56,037 nt of DNA from Verrucomicrobiota bacterium (GCA_002862135.1 PKCI01000006.1:1-56037), one strand, 5' to 3'. Shown: positions 34,253-43,962, counted from the stretch's first letter. Notes: generated by a model from the sequence alone, not told the origin. Program-made: numbers and translations.

Positions 34253-36181
34253 ATGGATTTCTTCGAACATCAGGAGCAGGCCCGCCGGAAAACCGGCCTG
34301 CTCATTTTCTATTTTATCCTCGCCCTACTGGGCATCATCGGTGCCACCTACACTCTCGTTATCGGCATTCTGATTTTCACCGGGGAGAACGAAGGCGGAA
34401 ATTTCATACGGCCCGGAGTTCTTGCCGCCACAGCGGGGGTTACCTGCCTCATCGTTTTCCTCGCTTCAACCTTCAAATCACTGCAGCTTTCCGGAGGCGG
34501 CGGAGCCGTGGCCAGGGAGCTGGGTGGTCGCGAAATCGATGCTAATACGACGGACTTTCACGAACGGCGATTGCTCAACGTGATTGAAGAAATGGCGATT
34601 GCCTCGGGCGTTCCCGTCCCCGCCGTTTACGTGATGGATCGCGAGTCCTCCATCAATGCTTTCGCAGCAGGCAGCACCGCCAGCGACGCTGCCATCGGTG
34701 TTACACGTGGGTGCATGATACAGCTCAACCGGGACGAATTGCAGGGCGTCATCGCTCACGAGTTCTCCCACATCCTGAATGGGGATATGCGGCTCAACAT
34801 CCGCCTCATGGGCATGCTTTTCGGCATTCTCTTTCTCGCTCTTATGGGCGAGATCCTCATGCGCAGCACCTTCTACACAAGCCACTCTTCCCGCCGGGGG
34901 GGAGGCAACATCGGAATCGTCATGCTGATCGCCGGCCTCGGGCTCATGCTGATTGGTTTTGTCGGCAGCTTTTTTGCGCGTCTCATCAAGGCATCTATCT
35001 CACGGCAACGGGAATTTCTTGCAGATGCCTCCGCCGTTCAGTTCACCCGGAATCCTGGCGGCCTTGCCGGCGCTCTCAAAAAGATCGGCGGACTCACCGA
35101 GGCCTCAACGATTACCCATCCCATGGCAAAGGACGCGAGTCACCTGTTCTTCAGCAACGCTCTGAACTCTGAACTGCTCGCTACCCACCCGCCGCTCAAT
35201 GAGCGAATTAAACGCCTGCTGCCGTATTGGGAGGGCAAATACGATAGCGTCGACCTACCGCCCATCGTTGAATCCGATTCACGGAAATCGAAGACTGAAG
35301 CCGTCAGTGGCTTCAGCCAGGGTATCGGTACGACAACCCGGCTAACTGAAGCGGAAGCTCTCGAGAGTTTCCGCTCTCTTCACCCAGAGCAGGTGGACCT
35401 TGGCAATACCGTCCACGCTGCGATTCCGGAACGCCTGCAGAACCTCTGCCGCAATTCTGCCGGGGCGCAGACCATCGTTTTTTCCCTGCTGCTGGCCAAG
35501 GATCAAAAAACACGCACGGCTGAACTGAATCTTTTGAGAAAGTCTTTCGATCAGAAAAGAGTCGATATCATCAGCGAGCTCGCAGACGAAGTGGTGGAAA
35601 TTCATTCCACTCTCAAGCTGAGCCTTACCGATCTCGCCATCCCCTCCCTGCGCCACCTCTCCGCGGGCGAATATGATCACTTCCGCAAGTTGGCACACGA
35701 ACTCATCACGAGTGACCGGCAAGTCGACTTGTTTGAGTTTGCCTTGCTGCAGGTGGTGACGCGCCACCTCGATACTTCCTTCGGTCGCCGGCGTCCGCCA
35801 CGGATCAAATACAATAACTTTCGCCGCCTCACCGATGATGCTGGCGTCCTGCTCTCGACCCTCGCGGCCCTTGGTCATCCGAATAAGCCAGAACAGGCTG
35901 ATGCGGCCTTTCAGGCAGCCGCTGCTGCACTCAAGGAAGCCACCGGATTCAGCGTTGCCCACAAATCTGGTGAAGAGTGCGGCCTCGAGGCGATTGAGGC
36001 TTCACTCAAGCAATTCGAGCATTCTAACCCGATAATCAAACGTCAACTCATCGAGGCCTGCACTCGCAGTGTCCTCATGGACGGTGGAGTTTCCTCCAGC
36101 GAGGCCGAACTGATTCGGGCCATTTCAGATGCGATCGGCTGCCCGATTCCGCCCTTTGTTCGTACGGCTCCGCTGGTCTAA
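34253..36181 (+). CDS. M48-family (HtpX-like) membrane metalloprotease with C-terminal extension
   Basis: The product has 642 residues, over twice the length of HtpX. Transmembrane segments lie at about 16-40, 57-77, 185-205 and 222-245. The zinc motif is GVIAHEFSHILNGDMRL with His169, Glu170 and His173, and the third ligand is the Glu in REFLADASAVQFTRN. The last 300 residues form a soluble, helical extension without a recognised family (for example ELADEVVEIHSTLKLSLTDL). It is a membrane-quality-control type protease. The extension may hold its regulator or partner site. It follows lemA closely. Confidence 0.85.
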   Translation: MDFFEHQEQARRKTGLLIFYFILALLGIIGATYTLVIGILIFTGENEGGNFIRPGVLAATAGVTCLIVFLASTFKSLQLSGGGGAVARELGGREIDANTTDFHERRLLNVIEEMAIASGVPVPAVYVMDRESSINAFAAGSTASDAAIGVTRGCMIQLNRDELQGVIAHEFSHILNGDMRLNIRLMGMLFGILFLALMGEILMRSTFYTSHSSRRGGGNIGIVMLIAGLGLMLIGFVGSFFARLIKASISRQREFLADASAVQFTRNPGGLAGALKKIGGLTEASTITHPMAKDASHLFFSNALNSELLATHPPLNERIKRLLPYWEGKYDSVDLPPIVESDSRKSKTEAVSGFSQGIGTTTRLTEAEALESFRSLHPEQVDLGNTVHAAIPERLQNLCRNSAGAQTIVFSLLLAKDQKTRTAELNLLRKSFDQKRVDIISELADEVVEIHSTLKLSLTDLAIPSLRHLSAGEYDHFRKLAHELITSDRQVDLFEFALLQVVTRHLDTSFGRRRPPRIKYNNFRRLTDDAGVLLSTLAALGHPNKPEQADAAFQAAAAALKEATGFSVAHKSGEECGLEAIEASLKQFEHSNPIIKRQLIEACTRSVLMDGGVSSSEAELIRAISDAIGCPIPPFVRTAPLV

Positions 36182-36215
36182 CTAGCCCTACAGCTAACCC
36201 CGGCACTTTCGCAAC

Positions 36216-37694
36216 TTACTCTTTCCGCTTCAATTGAGGGAAGAGAACCACATCCCGAATCGTGTCAGCGCCGGTCAGCATCATCATGAGGCGGTCGATG
36301 CCGATTCCAATGCCACCTGCCGGAGGCATGCCATATTCAAGCGCAAGTAGGAAGTCTTCATCGATCTTCTGAATCTCTTCACCGGCCTGCTCTTCGAGTC
36401 GCGTGCGCTGAACATCAGGGTCGTTGAGCTCGGAGTAACCAGGGGAAATCTCTGCCCCGTTGATGATCAGTTCGTAGACGTCGACGACGGAATCGTCGCT
36501 CGTGTTGGTCTTGGCCAACGGGACAAGTTCCTTCGAAACGTGGGTCACGAAGATCGGGTCGATCGATTTCTCCTCAACCAGCTTCTCAAAGACCTGCTGG
36601 GAAACTTCGTAGTCTTCCATTTCGGGAGAAATCTCCACGCCTAGTTCTTCGCAGCGGGCGCGACGTCTCGCAGCATCAAGGTCCCACCAGTCGGCACCGG
36701 CCACTTCCGCAACGAGCTCCTTGTAGGGAGCGCGGCGCCAAGGACGGCTCAGATTAATCGTTTTGGTCACCTTTCCTTCAGCATCCTTGTGCTCAATCTG
36801 GAGCCCGCCGCAGTATTTTTCAGCAAGCGTGCAGATTAGGTCTTCGACCATGTCAGCCATTTGCTCAAAATCAGCGTAGGCCCAGTAGGCTTCCAGCATG
36901 GTGAACTCGGGATTATGGCGGCGGCTGATGCCTTCGTTTCGAAAACTTCGGTTTAGCTCAAACACCTTGTCGAAGCCACCGACAAGTAGGCGCTTCAGGT
37001 AAAGCTCAGGCGCAATGCGCAAATACATGTCCATGCTCAGCGCATTGTGACGCGTCTCAAAGGGCTGGGCAGCGGCCCCGCCCGGCACATCCTGGAGCAT
37101 CGGCGTCTCCACTTCGAGGAAACCTTTGTCACCAAGGTAGCGACGAATTTCAGCCACCATGGCACAGCGCTTCTTGAACACCTCACGGGATTGCTTGTTC
37201 GCGATGAGGTCCAGGTAACGCTGGCGATACTTGATCTGCGGGTCAACTACGCCGTGCCACTTGTCTGGCATGGGGCGCAGGGACTTGGAAAGCACGGTCA
37301 AATTGAAAGCTTTGACTGAAGGCTCGCCGACCTTGGTGGTGAAAGTTTCGCCTTCCACACCAATCCAGTCACCAATATCGAGCTGCTTGTAGGCGCCCCA
37401 GTTTTCTTCGCCGATGGCTTTTTGGTTTACGAAAACTTGGATCCGACCATTGATGTCGGAGATATCGAGAAAGTTACTCTTTCCCATATCGCGCAGGGCG
37501 GTGATCCGGCCGGCGACGCGAACCGACTTATCCTCTTCGAAATTTTCACGAAGTTCACCCGGAGCGCGGGTAGTTTCGTATCCCTTGCCGAATGGATCAA
37601 TTCCCTGCTCGCGAAGTTTTTCGAGTTTCTCTCGACGCACTTTCAGCAGTTCTCCAAAATCTTCAGCTTGCGTGGGCTCGTTTTGCTCTGACAT
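36216..37694 (-). CDS. lysS: Lysyl-tRNA synthetase, class II
   Basis: The product has 492 residues. The N-terminal OB-fold (VRVAGRITALRDMGKSNFLD) binds the tRNA-Lys anticodon. Class II motif 2 is FRNEGISRRHNPEFTMLEAY and motif 3 is GGIGIGIDRLMMMLTGADTI, followed by RDVVLFPQLK. Length and order are standard. It is convergent with the M48 gene (34 bp gap) and divergent from the PdeM-like gene (39 bp). Confidence 0.97.
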   Translation of the reverse strand: MSEQNEPTQAEDFGELLKVRREKLEKLREQGIDPFGKGYETTRAPGELRENFEEDKSVRVAGRITALRDMGKSNFLDISDINGRIQVFVNQKAIGEENWGAYKQLDIGDWIGVEGETFTTKVGEPSVKAFNLTVLSKSLRPMPDKWHGVVDPQIKYRQRYLDLIANKQSREVFKKRCAMVAEIRRYLGDKGFLEVETPMLQDVPGGAAAQPFETRHNALSMDMYLRIAPELYLKRLLVGGFDKVFELNRSFRNEGISRRHNPEFTMLEAYWAYADFEQMADMVEDLICTLAEKYCGGLQIEHKDAEGKVTKTINLSRPWRRAPYKELVAEVAGADWWDLDAARRRARCEELGVEISPEMEDYEVSQQVFEKLVEEKSIDPIFVTHVSKELVPLAKTNTSDDSVVDVYELIINGAEISPGYSELNDPDVQRTRLEEQAGEEIQKIDEDFLLALEYGMPPAGGIGIGIDRLMMMLTGADTIRDVVLFPQLKRKE

Positions 37695-37733
37695 AAGACT
37701 AGCTCAGATTATAATTAAAATCAGCACGCAAGG

Positions 37734-38459
37734 ATGATCGACCCCGCCGAAAAATCAACCGAAGTTCCGCCTCTCGCGGAACCGGCTTCAGGCCGGGCTG
37801 AAGTCGCACCTGACGTCTTTCTCGACGGCCGGCTTGGCCTGTTCCATGTGAATGAGGGTTGGCTCGCCGTTTCCGACATTCACTTTGGCTACGAAGTCAG
37901 CCGCCGGGCTGCTGGCGGCCTCTGGCCGCTCTGGGGCATGCAATCCATCGAGGCACGACTCGAGGAACTCGTCAGCGATCTCGCGCCGAAAACCCTGATT
38001 TTCACCGGAGATATTGTCGATAGCGCTGCTGCCCCCGACGAAGCCCTCTCCTGGCTCTCCCGCGTGGCTGCGCTCGGACCTGACCTGGTCCTGATCGAAG
38101 GCAATCACGATCGCGGTCGCATTCGCCGCCACTTTGACCTCGTTCCCTTCTTCCGGTCGGGTTCGTTTTTCTTCCACCACGGCCACGAGTACTATTTCGA
38201 GGAAGAATCTCAAGGCGAACCCGGGCTGGTGGAAATCGCCGGGCACCGTCATCCATCGATTCGCTTTTCTGACGGCACCGGCACCTCGCTGCGTCTTCCC
38301 ACGCTGGCGATGGAAAGCCTGCCCCATCATTCCCGCTGGATACTTCCCGCTTTCTCTCCCTGGGCTGGAGGCAGCGCTTATCAACCTTCCGAACACTGCT
38401 CCAAATTCCGCCAGTGGGCCTGCGGCCAGTCGCGGGTTTTCGAACTCTACCACTCATGA
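37734..38459 (+). CDS. PdeM-like metallophosphoesterase
   Basis: The product has 241 residues. The calcineurin-type metal motifs are all present: DIHFGYE (D-x-H), FTGDIVDS (GD), EGNHDRGR (GNH), HHGH, and GHRHPSI (GHxH). The layout fits the PdeM clade of ligase-associated phosphoesterases, which are usually next to lhr-like helicase and DNA-ligase genes. Those partners are not here, so the role in DNA repair is not supported by context. Instead the gene overlaps the epimerase gene by ATGA. Substrate is unknown. Confidence 0.75.
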   Translation: MIDPAEKSTEVPPLAEPASGRAEVAPDVFLDGRLGLFHVNEGWLAVSDIHFGYEVSRRAAGGLWPLWGMQSIEARLEELVSDLAPKTLIFTGDIVDSAAAPDEALSWLSRVAALGPDLVLIEGNHDRGRIRRHFDLVPFFRSGSFFFHHGHEYYFEEESQGEPGLVEIAGHRHPSIRFSDGTGTSLRLPTLAMESLPHHSRWILPAFSPWAGGSAYQPSEHCSKFRQWACGQSRVFELYHS

Positions 38460-39352
38460 ATCTTCCCTCCGTGCTCATTGCAGGCCACGGCTATGTGGGT
38501 AGTGCTCTCGCTCAGGCCCTGCACGAAGAAGAGGCTCCCGTCACCGCACTTAATCGTAGCGGATCCAGCAGCGAAACTGACTACCCGGTTGTGAGCGCTG
38601 ATATCAGCAACGCTGAATCAGTCGCCACGGTCGCCAAAGAATTGAACCCGGCTCCCGCATTTATCGTCCACTGCGCCGCTTCAGGACGCGGCGGCGGCGT
38701 CGACGCCTATCGCGCTGTTTACGTCGAAGGCATGAAAAACCTGAAGGCTGCTTTTCCCGGCGTTCCTATTCTTTTCACCAGCAGCACCGGGGTCTACGGT
38801 CAGGACGACGGATCCACCGTTACCGAAGAGTCGGAAACCAAGCCCAATCGCGACACCGGCCAATTGCTTCTCGAGGCCGAAACTATCGCTCTTGCAACCG
38901 GCGGTATTGCCCTGCGCCTCGCCGGCATCTACGGCCCCGGCCGTTCGATCTATCTGCAACGCATTCTCGAAGATACCGCCACGGTCGAACCCGACTGGCC
39001 GCCACGTTATATCAACCAGATACATCGCGAAGATATCGTAGGAGCGATTCTCCACCTCCTTACTGGCGGCGCCTCAGCTTATGCCAGACGTACTTTTAAT
39101 GTCGTTGACGGCACCATCATGACGCAACGCCAGTGCTACGAAGGGCTTGCCGAAGGGCTCGACCTCCCTCTGCCACCCGAAGCTCCCGCCAAGGCCGGCC
39201 CTCGCGGGCTTACCAGCAAGATCGTCAGCTGCGCCGCGCTCAAGGCCACAGGATGGGAGCCGGTCTACCCGTCCTACTTTGAAGGCCTCAAGAACGACCC
39301 GGAACTGATCCCCTCCATCCTGGAAAAGATCGAAGCCTCCGGTGATTCCTGA
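38456..39352 (+). CDS. NAD(P)-dependent epimerase/dehydratase (extended SDR)
   Basis: The product has 298 residues from the ATG at 38456, which overlaps the upstream stop (ATGA). An upstream in-frame start at 38414 would overlap the PdeM-like gene by 46 bp and is not favoured. The Rossmann motif is LIAGHGYVGSALAQAL. The family also shows VHCAASGRGGG and FTSSTGVYGQDDG, where Ser/Thr-Ser-Ser precedes the Tyr region. The usual YxxxK reads weakly, so catalysis of sugar epimerisation is not assured. It resembles YeeZ-type proteins. It is co-translated with the phosphoesterase. Confidence 0.7.
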   Translation: MNLPSVLIAGHGYVGSALAQALHEEEAPVTALNRSGSSSETDYPVVSADISNAESVATVAKELNPAPAFIVHCAASGRGGGVDAYRAVYVEGMKNLKAAFPGVPILFTSSTGVYGQDDGSTVTEESETKPNRDTGQLLLEAETIALATGGIALRLAGIYGPGRSIYLQRILEDTATVEPDWPPRYINQIHREDIVGAILHLLTGGASAYARRTFNVVDGTIMTQRQCYEGLAEGLDLPLPPEAPAKAGPRGLTSKIVSCAALKATGWEPVYPSYFEGLKNDPELIPSILEKIEASGDS

Positions 39353-39359
39353 AGATCGT

Positions 39360-40490
39360 TCAAATCCCGCAACTATATTCCGCTACCTTGAACTGCTGCC
39401 CCATGATAGACGGGTGTGTCAGGGTTTGAAACTGTCGCATCCGACGAGCAACTTCCGGACCGGGAGGCTTTCCTTCCATCGAGAGCAACCATGGTTTTGC
39501 CGCCTCAATGAGAAAGTGGTGCTGATCCGTAAATAGCCGTTCCTTTAATCCGGCCGCTTCCGCCGCTTTGCGGAGATCAGTGAAGTTCACATGCGCCGTG
39601 ATATCAAGATCTCCCGGAGCCTCGAAAGGATTTTCCGTCGCGCGATGATTGCGATAGCAGCGAAGCGTTCCGTCCGTCCGGTGAGGGGCGTAGTAATCGT
39701 CTGATCCATACCCGTAATCGATTACCCACCAAAGCCCTTTCTCAAAAAGCCTGGCCGCCTTCGACATCCAGGCTAAAGCTGCTGGACAGACCTCCGTCGT
39801 GTAACCCTCCTTAATTCCCGAGCCAATGGCAGCAGCGTACGGTTCGAGTTCATCCGGCAATGCCCGCAGGACCCAACTCAGTTCATCACCCTCAATTCCA
39901 ACCTGCCATTCTTTCCATTCTCCATTCTCAAAACGAATCCGACGCACTGGAAAAGCATCCTGAAGTTCATTGGACAGGAAAATTCCCTGCCCCGCCCGGG
40001 CCTGCTCCAACGAAGCGACCAATTGAACTTTTCTAGCCAAGCCTTCCGATTCAAAACGTTCTGCGAGCCATCGCCGAGTCTCTTCGCGCGGATCCACGAT
40101 TCGGTATTCGATAGCCTCGAAAAGCGGCGATCCGGCTATTCTTAGGCCGTCGAGGATATCGCAGGCCAATTGTCCATCATGAGCTCCCTGCTCCACCACC
40201 ACGAATGGGTCCGTTTTACCAAATGAAACCTCCCACTCCAATATGAGCCGCTGGCCCAGGAGAAACCCGAAGGTATCGCCCACCGACACACTGGTGTAGA
40301 AATCGCCCCTCCGCCCAATGGAACGGGCCTCCGGAAAGGCGTAGTAGCCCAATTCCGGCGCATATAAAGCCATCTCCATGTACTCCGAAAACGGGATGGA
40401 TTTTGTCAGATTTTCCTGAATTCTTTGAAAGACTTGCTTTAAAAGACGGGTATCTTGGGATTTGGGCTCTGGCGGCGTGTCCTCACACAT
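39360..40490 (-). CDS. MidA/NDUFAF7-type SAM-dependent methyltransferase
   Basis: The product has 376 residues from the ATG at 40490 (MCEDTPPEPKSQD). A frame extends to 40718 but overlaps the divergent PBP gene, so the shorter start is preferred. The opening FSEYMEMALYAPELGYYAFP and GRRGDFYTSVSVGDTFGFLL match the MidA family, as do VVEQGAHDGQLACDILDGL (SAM site) and IFLSNELQDAFPVRRI (NELhDA-FP). In mitochondria the homologue methylates an arginine of a complex I subunit. The bacterial role is less certain. It is divergent from the PBP. Confidence 0.85.
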   Translation of the reverse strand: MCEDTPPEPKSQDTRLLKQVFQRIQENLTKSIPFSEYMEMALYAPELGYYAFPEARSIGRRGDFYTSVSVGDTFGFLLGQRLILEWEVSFGKTDPFVVVEQGAHDGQLACDILDGLRIAGSPLFEAIEYRIVDPREETRRWLAERFESEGLARKVQLVASLEQARAGQGIFLSNELQDAFPVRRIRFENGEWKEWQVGIEGDELSWVLRALPDELEPYAAAIGSGIKEGYTTEVCPAALAWMSKAARLFEKGLWWVIDYGYGSDDYYAPHRTDGTLRCYRNHRATENPFEAPGDLDITAHVNFTDLRKAAEAAGLKERLFTDQHHFLIEAAKPWLLSMEGKPPGPEVARRMRQFQTLTHPSIMGQQFKVAEYSCGI

Positions 40491-40536
40491 GCGGTTACAC
40501 CCTAGCTGCCACTCACCCCTTTGACAAAAATCTTCC

Positions 40537-43128
40537 GTGTCAGACGACTTTGAAACCATAGGAAACGGCGACAAGCCGAACGAAACTCCGGTTCCTCTCG
40601 CTCCAGTTGATGATCGGCCGAAGTATCGGACCAGGCGCGTGCGGAGGTTCATCTTCTGGGCGAAGTTTTTCGGCTTCTTTTTCGTTCTCTTTATTGTCGT
40701 TGCCATCATTGGAGGCATCGGAGCTTTCTTCTACGCCAAACCGCGATACGAACTGGCGCAGTCATTCGACCTCAACGATCTGAAAAATATCGAGGTTGCC
40801 AGCCGGATCTTCGATCGCAACGGACTCGAGCTAGGGAGGATCTTCGTGCAGAACCGACGGCCCGTAACGTTGGATCAGGTCTCAAACAATTTCATCAACG
40901 CGCTCCTTTCGTCGGAGGACAGCCGCTTCTACGAACACAAGGGTGTCGACATAATCGGTGTGACCCGAGCAGTTTATTACGGGGTTCGCTCGAAAGGTTT
41001 GAACCAGGGGGCGTCCACCATTACCCAGCAGTTGGCTCGGCAGACATTCGAACTCAAAGACCGAACAATCAGTCGTAAGGTGACAGAAATGTTTCTGGCT
41101 CAACGGATCGAGCAGGAGTTCAGCAAGCAGGAGATCCTCGAATTTTATCTCAACCGCATTTACTTTGGTGGTGGTTACTACGGTATTGCCTCAGCAGCGG
41201 AAGGTTATTTCGGTAAAGAGCCCTCCCGCTTAACTTCGGTCGAAGGGGCGACTCTTGCCGCGACCATTCCAAACCCCTATCACCGATCTCCGCGCTCTTT
41301 TCCCGACACCTCGAAGCGTTGGAGAAACCACGTCCTCACGCGAATGGCGGCCGAGGGCTACATCGACGACCACACTCGTGACCGGGCCATCAACTCGGAG
41401 GTGATGACCATTCCAAAGGGAAACATCACCGGTAGATCTGCCTATGTTTACGAGAAAGTCCGCCAGGAGGTGATCGACCTGCTCGGCTTCGAAGCGGTTT
41501 CCAAGGGCGGCTTTCACATCCACACAACGATCGATTCGAAGATCCAGGACCTGGCCGAATCACAACTTAAAGTCCAGCTCGAAAAAATCGAGCAGAACCC
41601 CAAATTTGATCATCCTACCCGAGCAGAATATAAAGCGAAGAAAGCGGCTTTCCGGGAGTCAGCCACACCCGACCAGACTTTCCCAGCTCCGACCTACCTT
41701 CAGGGCGCTCTGCTCATGCTGGATAATCGCACCGGAGCCATCATCGCTTCCGTCGGTGGTCGCGATTTCAACGACTCCATGTTTGACCGGACTACCCAGG
41801 GTCGACGTCCCACCGGAACCGCTTTCAAGCCTTTCGTCTACGCCACCGCATTTGAAGGCGGCTACTTCCCCGGCACTCTCATTGACGACACCCCGATGGA
41901 TGCCCGGAAAGTCATGATTGGGGGCACCACTGGTATCCTTGGCGAATGGGGACCCGAGTCTTTCGAGAACACCTACGAAAACCGCATCACAGCCCGTCGG
42001 GCCCTCGCCAAGTCCAAGAACTCGGCCAGTGTGCGCCTCGGTCAGAAAGTCGGCAACGCCAAGGTCGTCAATCTCGCCAGCAGAGCCGGTATGCGCTTCG
42101 AAGGTGATCTGCAGAAGTTCAACGCCACCTTTCTCGGACGGAACCCTAGCTCGCTCGACGAGCTTTGCCTCGCCTATACGATCTTCCCGAACAATGGACG
42201 CCTCGCAGAGAAGTCTTTCATCATCTCAAACATCGAGGACTCCACCGGTAACCTGATCTACACCCCACAGGTTTCTATGAGGGAAGGCCAGGTGATTGAC
42301 CGCTACACCGCCTACCAGATAAACAGCATCCTCAACGACTCCTTTGCCTATGGCACGGCGAAGAAGGCACGGGACGAATATGGCCTCGACGAGTTTCCAG
42401 TCGCCGGCAAGACAGGGACGGAATACGACTTCACTGATAACTGGTTTGTCGGCTATACCTCAGAGGTCACCTGCATTGTCTGGGCCGGCTTTGATTCTAC
42501 CAGCACGATCTACCCCGGGGCCTTTAGTTCTGATACTGTGCTCCCGGTCTGGACACAGGTGATGAATGAAGCAGCCAAGGAGTTTGAGCCAAGGCCTTTC
42601 CTGCCGCCGGCAGATGCGGAGCAGGTCGAAATCTGTCTTAAGTCCGGACAGCTGGCTTCGGATCGCTGCTACGAACTGGTGACCAAAGCAAACGGCATCA
42701 CCTCGCAGGTTCGCACGACCTACATCGAGTTTCTCCGTCCCGGCACCAACATCGAAACAGTTTGTGTCCTCCACGGCGGAAAGCGACACAACCTGACAGT
42801 GCCACAGCGCACCAGCGACGGACTCATCCGCCCGCAGATTGTGGTAGCCGCCAGTGCAGAGCCGGTTCTCCCGATCGGGCCGACCATCATTGGAACGGAG
42901 GATCCTTATAAATCCATCTCACCGGTTATCCGTGCCCGTGTCGCAGTTGAACCTGAGAAAGAGGAACCGGAAGCAGACGCCGGGGCCGAAGGCGGTGCCA
43001 TACGGGCCATGCCTGTCGACGGCAACGGAATTCCTGTGGCTCGCCCGGCGATCATCGCCACTCCGGAAGTGGAAGTCCCCGATAATCGGGTCGTGCTTCC
43101 CCCCCCCCGCCCGATTGAGTTTGAATAA
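40537..43128 (+). CDS. Class A penicillin-binding protein (glycosyltransferase-transpeptidase)
   Basis: The product has 863 residues from a GTG start. A membrane anchor at about 35-65 (FWAKFFGFFFVLFIVVAIIG) is followed by the GT51 glycosyltransferase with Glu127 in SSEDSRFYEHKGVDIIGV and STITQQLARQT. The transpeptidase has SKN (493-495) in ALAKSKNSASVRL and KTGT (625-628) in AGKTGTEYDF. The SxxK motif reads T428-A-F-K431 (PTGTAFKPFVY), so the nucleophile Ser is replaced by Thr. A Pro-rich tail carries a C10 tract. It polymerises and normally cross-links peptidoglycan in the periplasm. Whether cross-linking works with Thr is an open question. Confidence 0.93.
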   Translation: MSDDFETIGNGDKPNETPVPLAPVDDRPKYRTRRVRRFIFWAKFFGFFFVLFIVVAIIGGIGAFFYAKPRYELAQSFDLNDLKNIEVASRIFDRNGLELGRIFVQNRRPVTLDQVSNNFINALLSSEDSRFYEHKGVDIIGVTRAVYYGVRSKGLNQGASTITQQLARQTFELKDRTISRKVTEMFLAQRIEQEFSKQEILEFYLNRIYFGGGYYGIASAAEGYFGKEPSRLTSVEGATLAATIPNPYHRSPRSFPDTSKRWRNHVLTRMAAEGYIDDHTRDRAINSEVMTIPKGNITGRSAYVYEKVRQEVIDLLGFEAVSKGGFHIHTTIDSKIQDLAESQLKVQLEKIEQNPKFDHPTRAEYKAKKAAFRESATPDQTFPAPTYLQGALLMLDNRTGAIIASVGGRDFNDSMFDRTTQGRRPTGTAFKPFVYATAFEGGYFPGTLIDDTPMDARKVMIGGTTGILGEWGPESFENTYENRITARRALAKSKNSASVRLGQKVGNAKVVNLASRAGMRFEGDLQKFNATFLGRNPSSLDELCLAYTIFPNNGRLAEKSFIISNIEDSTGNLIYTPQVSMREGQVIDRYTAYQINSILNDSFAYGTAKKARDEYGLDEFPVAGKTGTEYDFTDNWFVGYTSEVTCIVWAGFDSTSTIYPGAFSSDTVLPVWTQVMNEAAKEFEPRPFLPPADAEQVEICLKSGQLASDRCYELVTKANGITSQVRTTYIEFLRPGTNIETVCVLHGGKRHNLTVPQRTSDGLIRPQIVVAASAEPVLPIGPTIIGTEDPYKSISPVIRARVAVEPEKEEPEADAGAEGGAIRAMPVDGNGIPVARPAIIATPEVEVPDNRVVLPPPRPIEFE

Positions 43129-43168
43129 CTCATGACAACTCCACAACATGTAGCCACAATACCCTGCC

Positions 43169-43537
43169 ATGCTGACCGTTATTAAGCTGATTGTTTCCGC
43201 CGGGCTAATCTATCTCGTCAATGAGATCGTCATCACCCGCAGCCGTCCCTTGCTTGGCAGCATGATTGCTGCGCTACCGCTCGTAAGCCTAATTACTTTC
43301 ACCTGGATTTGGTTCAGCTTGAAAGACAATCCCGAGAAACAGGTCGAAAAACTGGCGGCACACTCCACCGGCGTCTTCTGGTTCGTTCTACCCAGCCTGC
43401 CAATGTTTCTTATCTTTCCGTGGCTCCTGAGAAAGGGATTGTCGTTCTGGGCCAACCTCGGACTCTGCTGCTTCATCACGATGGCACTGTTTTTCCTCAC
43501 CACAGTCGTCCTGAAGCGCTTCGGAATGCAGCTTTAA
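43169..43537 (+). CDS. DUF3147 small membrane protein
   Basis: The product has 122 residues with four hydrophobic helices (including SMIAALPLVSLITFTWIWFS and GVFWFVLPSLPMFLIFPWLL) and short charged loops (LKDNPEKQVEKLAAH). It matches the DUF3147 family in length and in the opening RSRPLLGSMIAALPLVSLI. It is an inner-membrane protein of unknown function. It begins 40 bp after the PBP gene and may be co-transcribed with it. Confidence 0.8.
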   Translation: MLTVIKLIVSAGLIYLVNEIVITRSRPLLGSMIAALPLVSLITFTWIWFSLKDNPEKQVEKLAAHSTGVFWFVLPSLPMFLIFPWLLRKGLSFWANLGLCCFITMALFFLTTVVLKRFGMQL

Positions 43538-43560
43538 AGATTTAAGCTTTAAGGCAGCAC

Positions 43561-43923
43561 CTAGGCCGCAAAGCTCTCGCCACAGGAACAAGTCACCACA
43601 GCATTCGGGTTCGTCACCTTGAAGCCGCCCTGTTGCAGATCGTCGCTAAAATCGAGTTCGGACCCGGTCACAAACAGGGCGCTCTTGGGATCAATCACCA
43701 CGCGCACCTCGTTGGACTCGACCATGATGTCGCGGTTCGCCGGACCATCGACGAGATCCATTTTATACTGAAGCCCGGAACAACCGCCGCCAATCACAGC
43801 AACGCGCAAGGCTCCATGATCCAACCGCCCCTGCTTCTCCAGCAGCGAACGCAGTTTGTTGGATGCTCCATCGAGCACCTTGATCAGGGTTTCGTTACCC
43901 CGCTTGTAATTCACCTCGGACAC
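43561..43923 (-). CDS. A-type Fe-S cluster carrier (IscA/ErpA/HesB)
   Basis: The product has 120 residues. The three conserved cysteines are present: GGGCSGLQY and the C-terminal TCSCGESF (Cys-x-Cys). These bind and hand over an iron-sulfur cluster. It is a single gene, convergent with the DUF3147 gene (23 bp). It may serve as the carrier for clusters built with sulfur from the SufS encoded at 24674. Specific naming (erpA, sufA) is not justified by sequence alone. Confidence 0.9.
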   Translation of the reverse strand: MSEVNYKRGNETLIKVLDGASNKLRSLLEKQGRLDHGALRVAVIGGGCSGLQYKMDLVDGPANRDIMVESNEVRVVIDPKSALFVTGSELDFSDDLQQGGFKVTNPNAVVTCSCGESFAA

Positions 43924-43962
43924 CTCAGGAAATTTGAACAGAGTCTCGAAAAATGCAAATCC

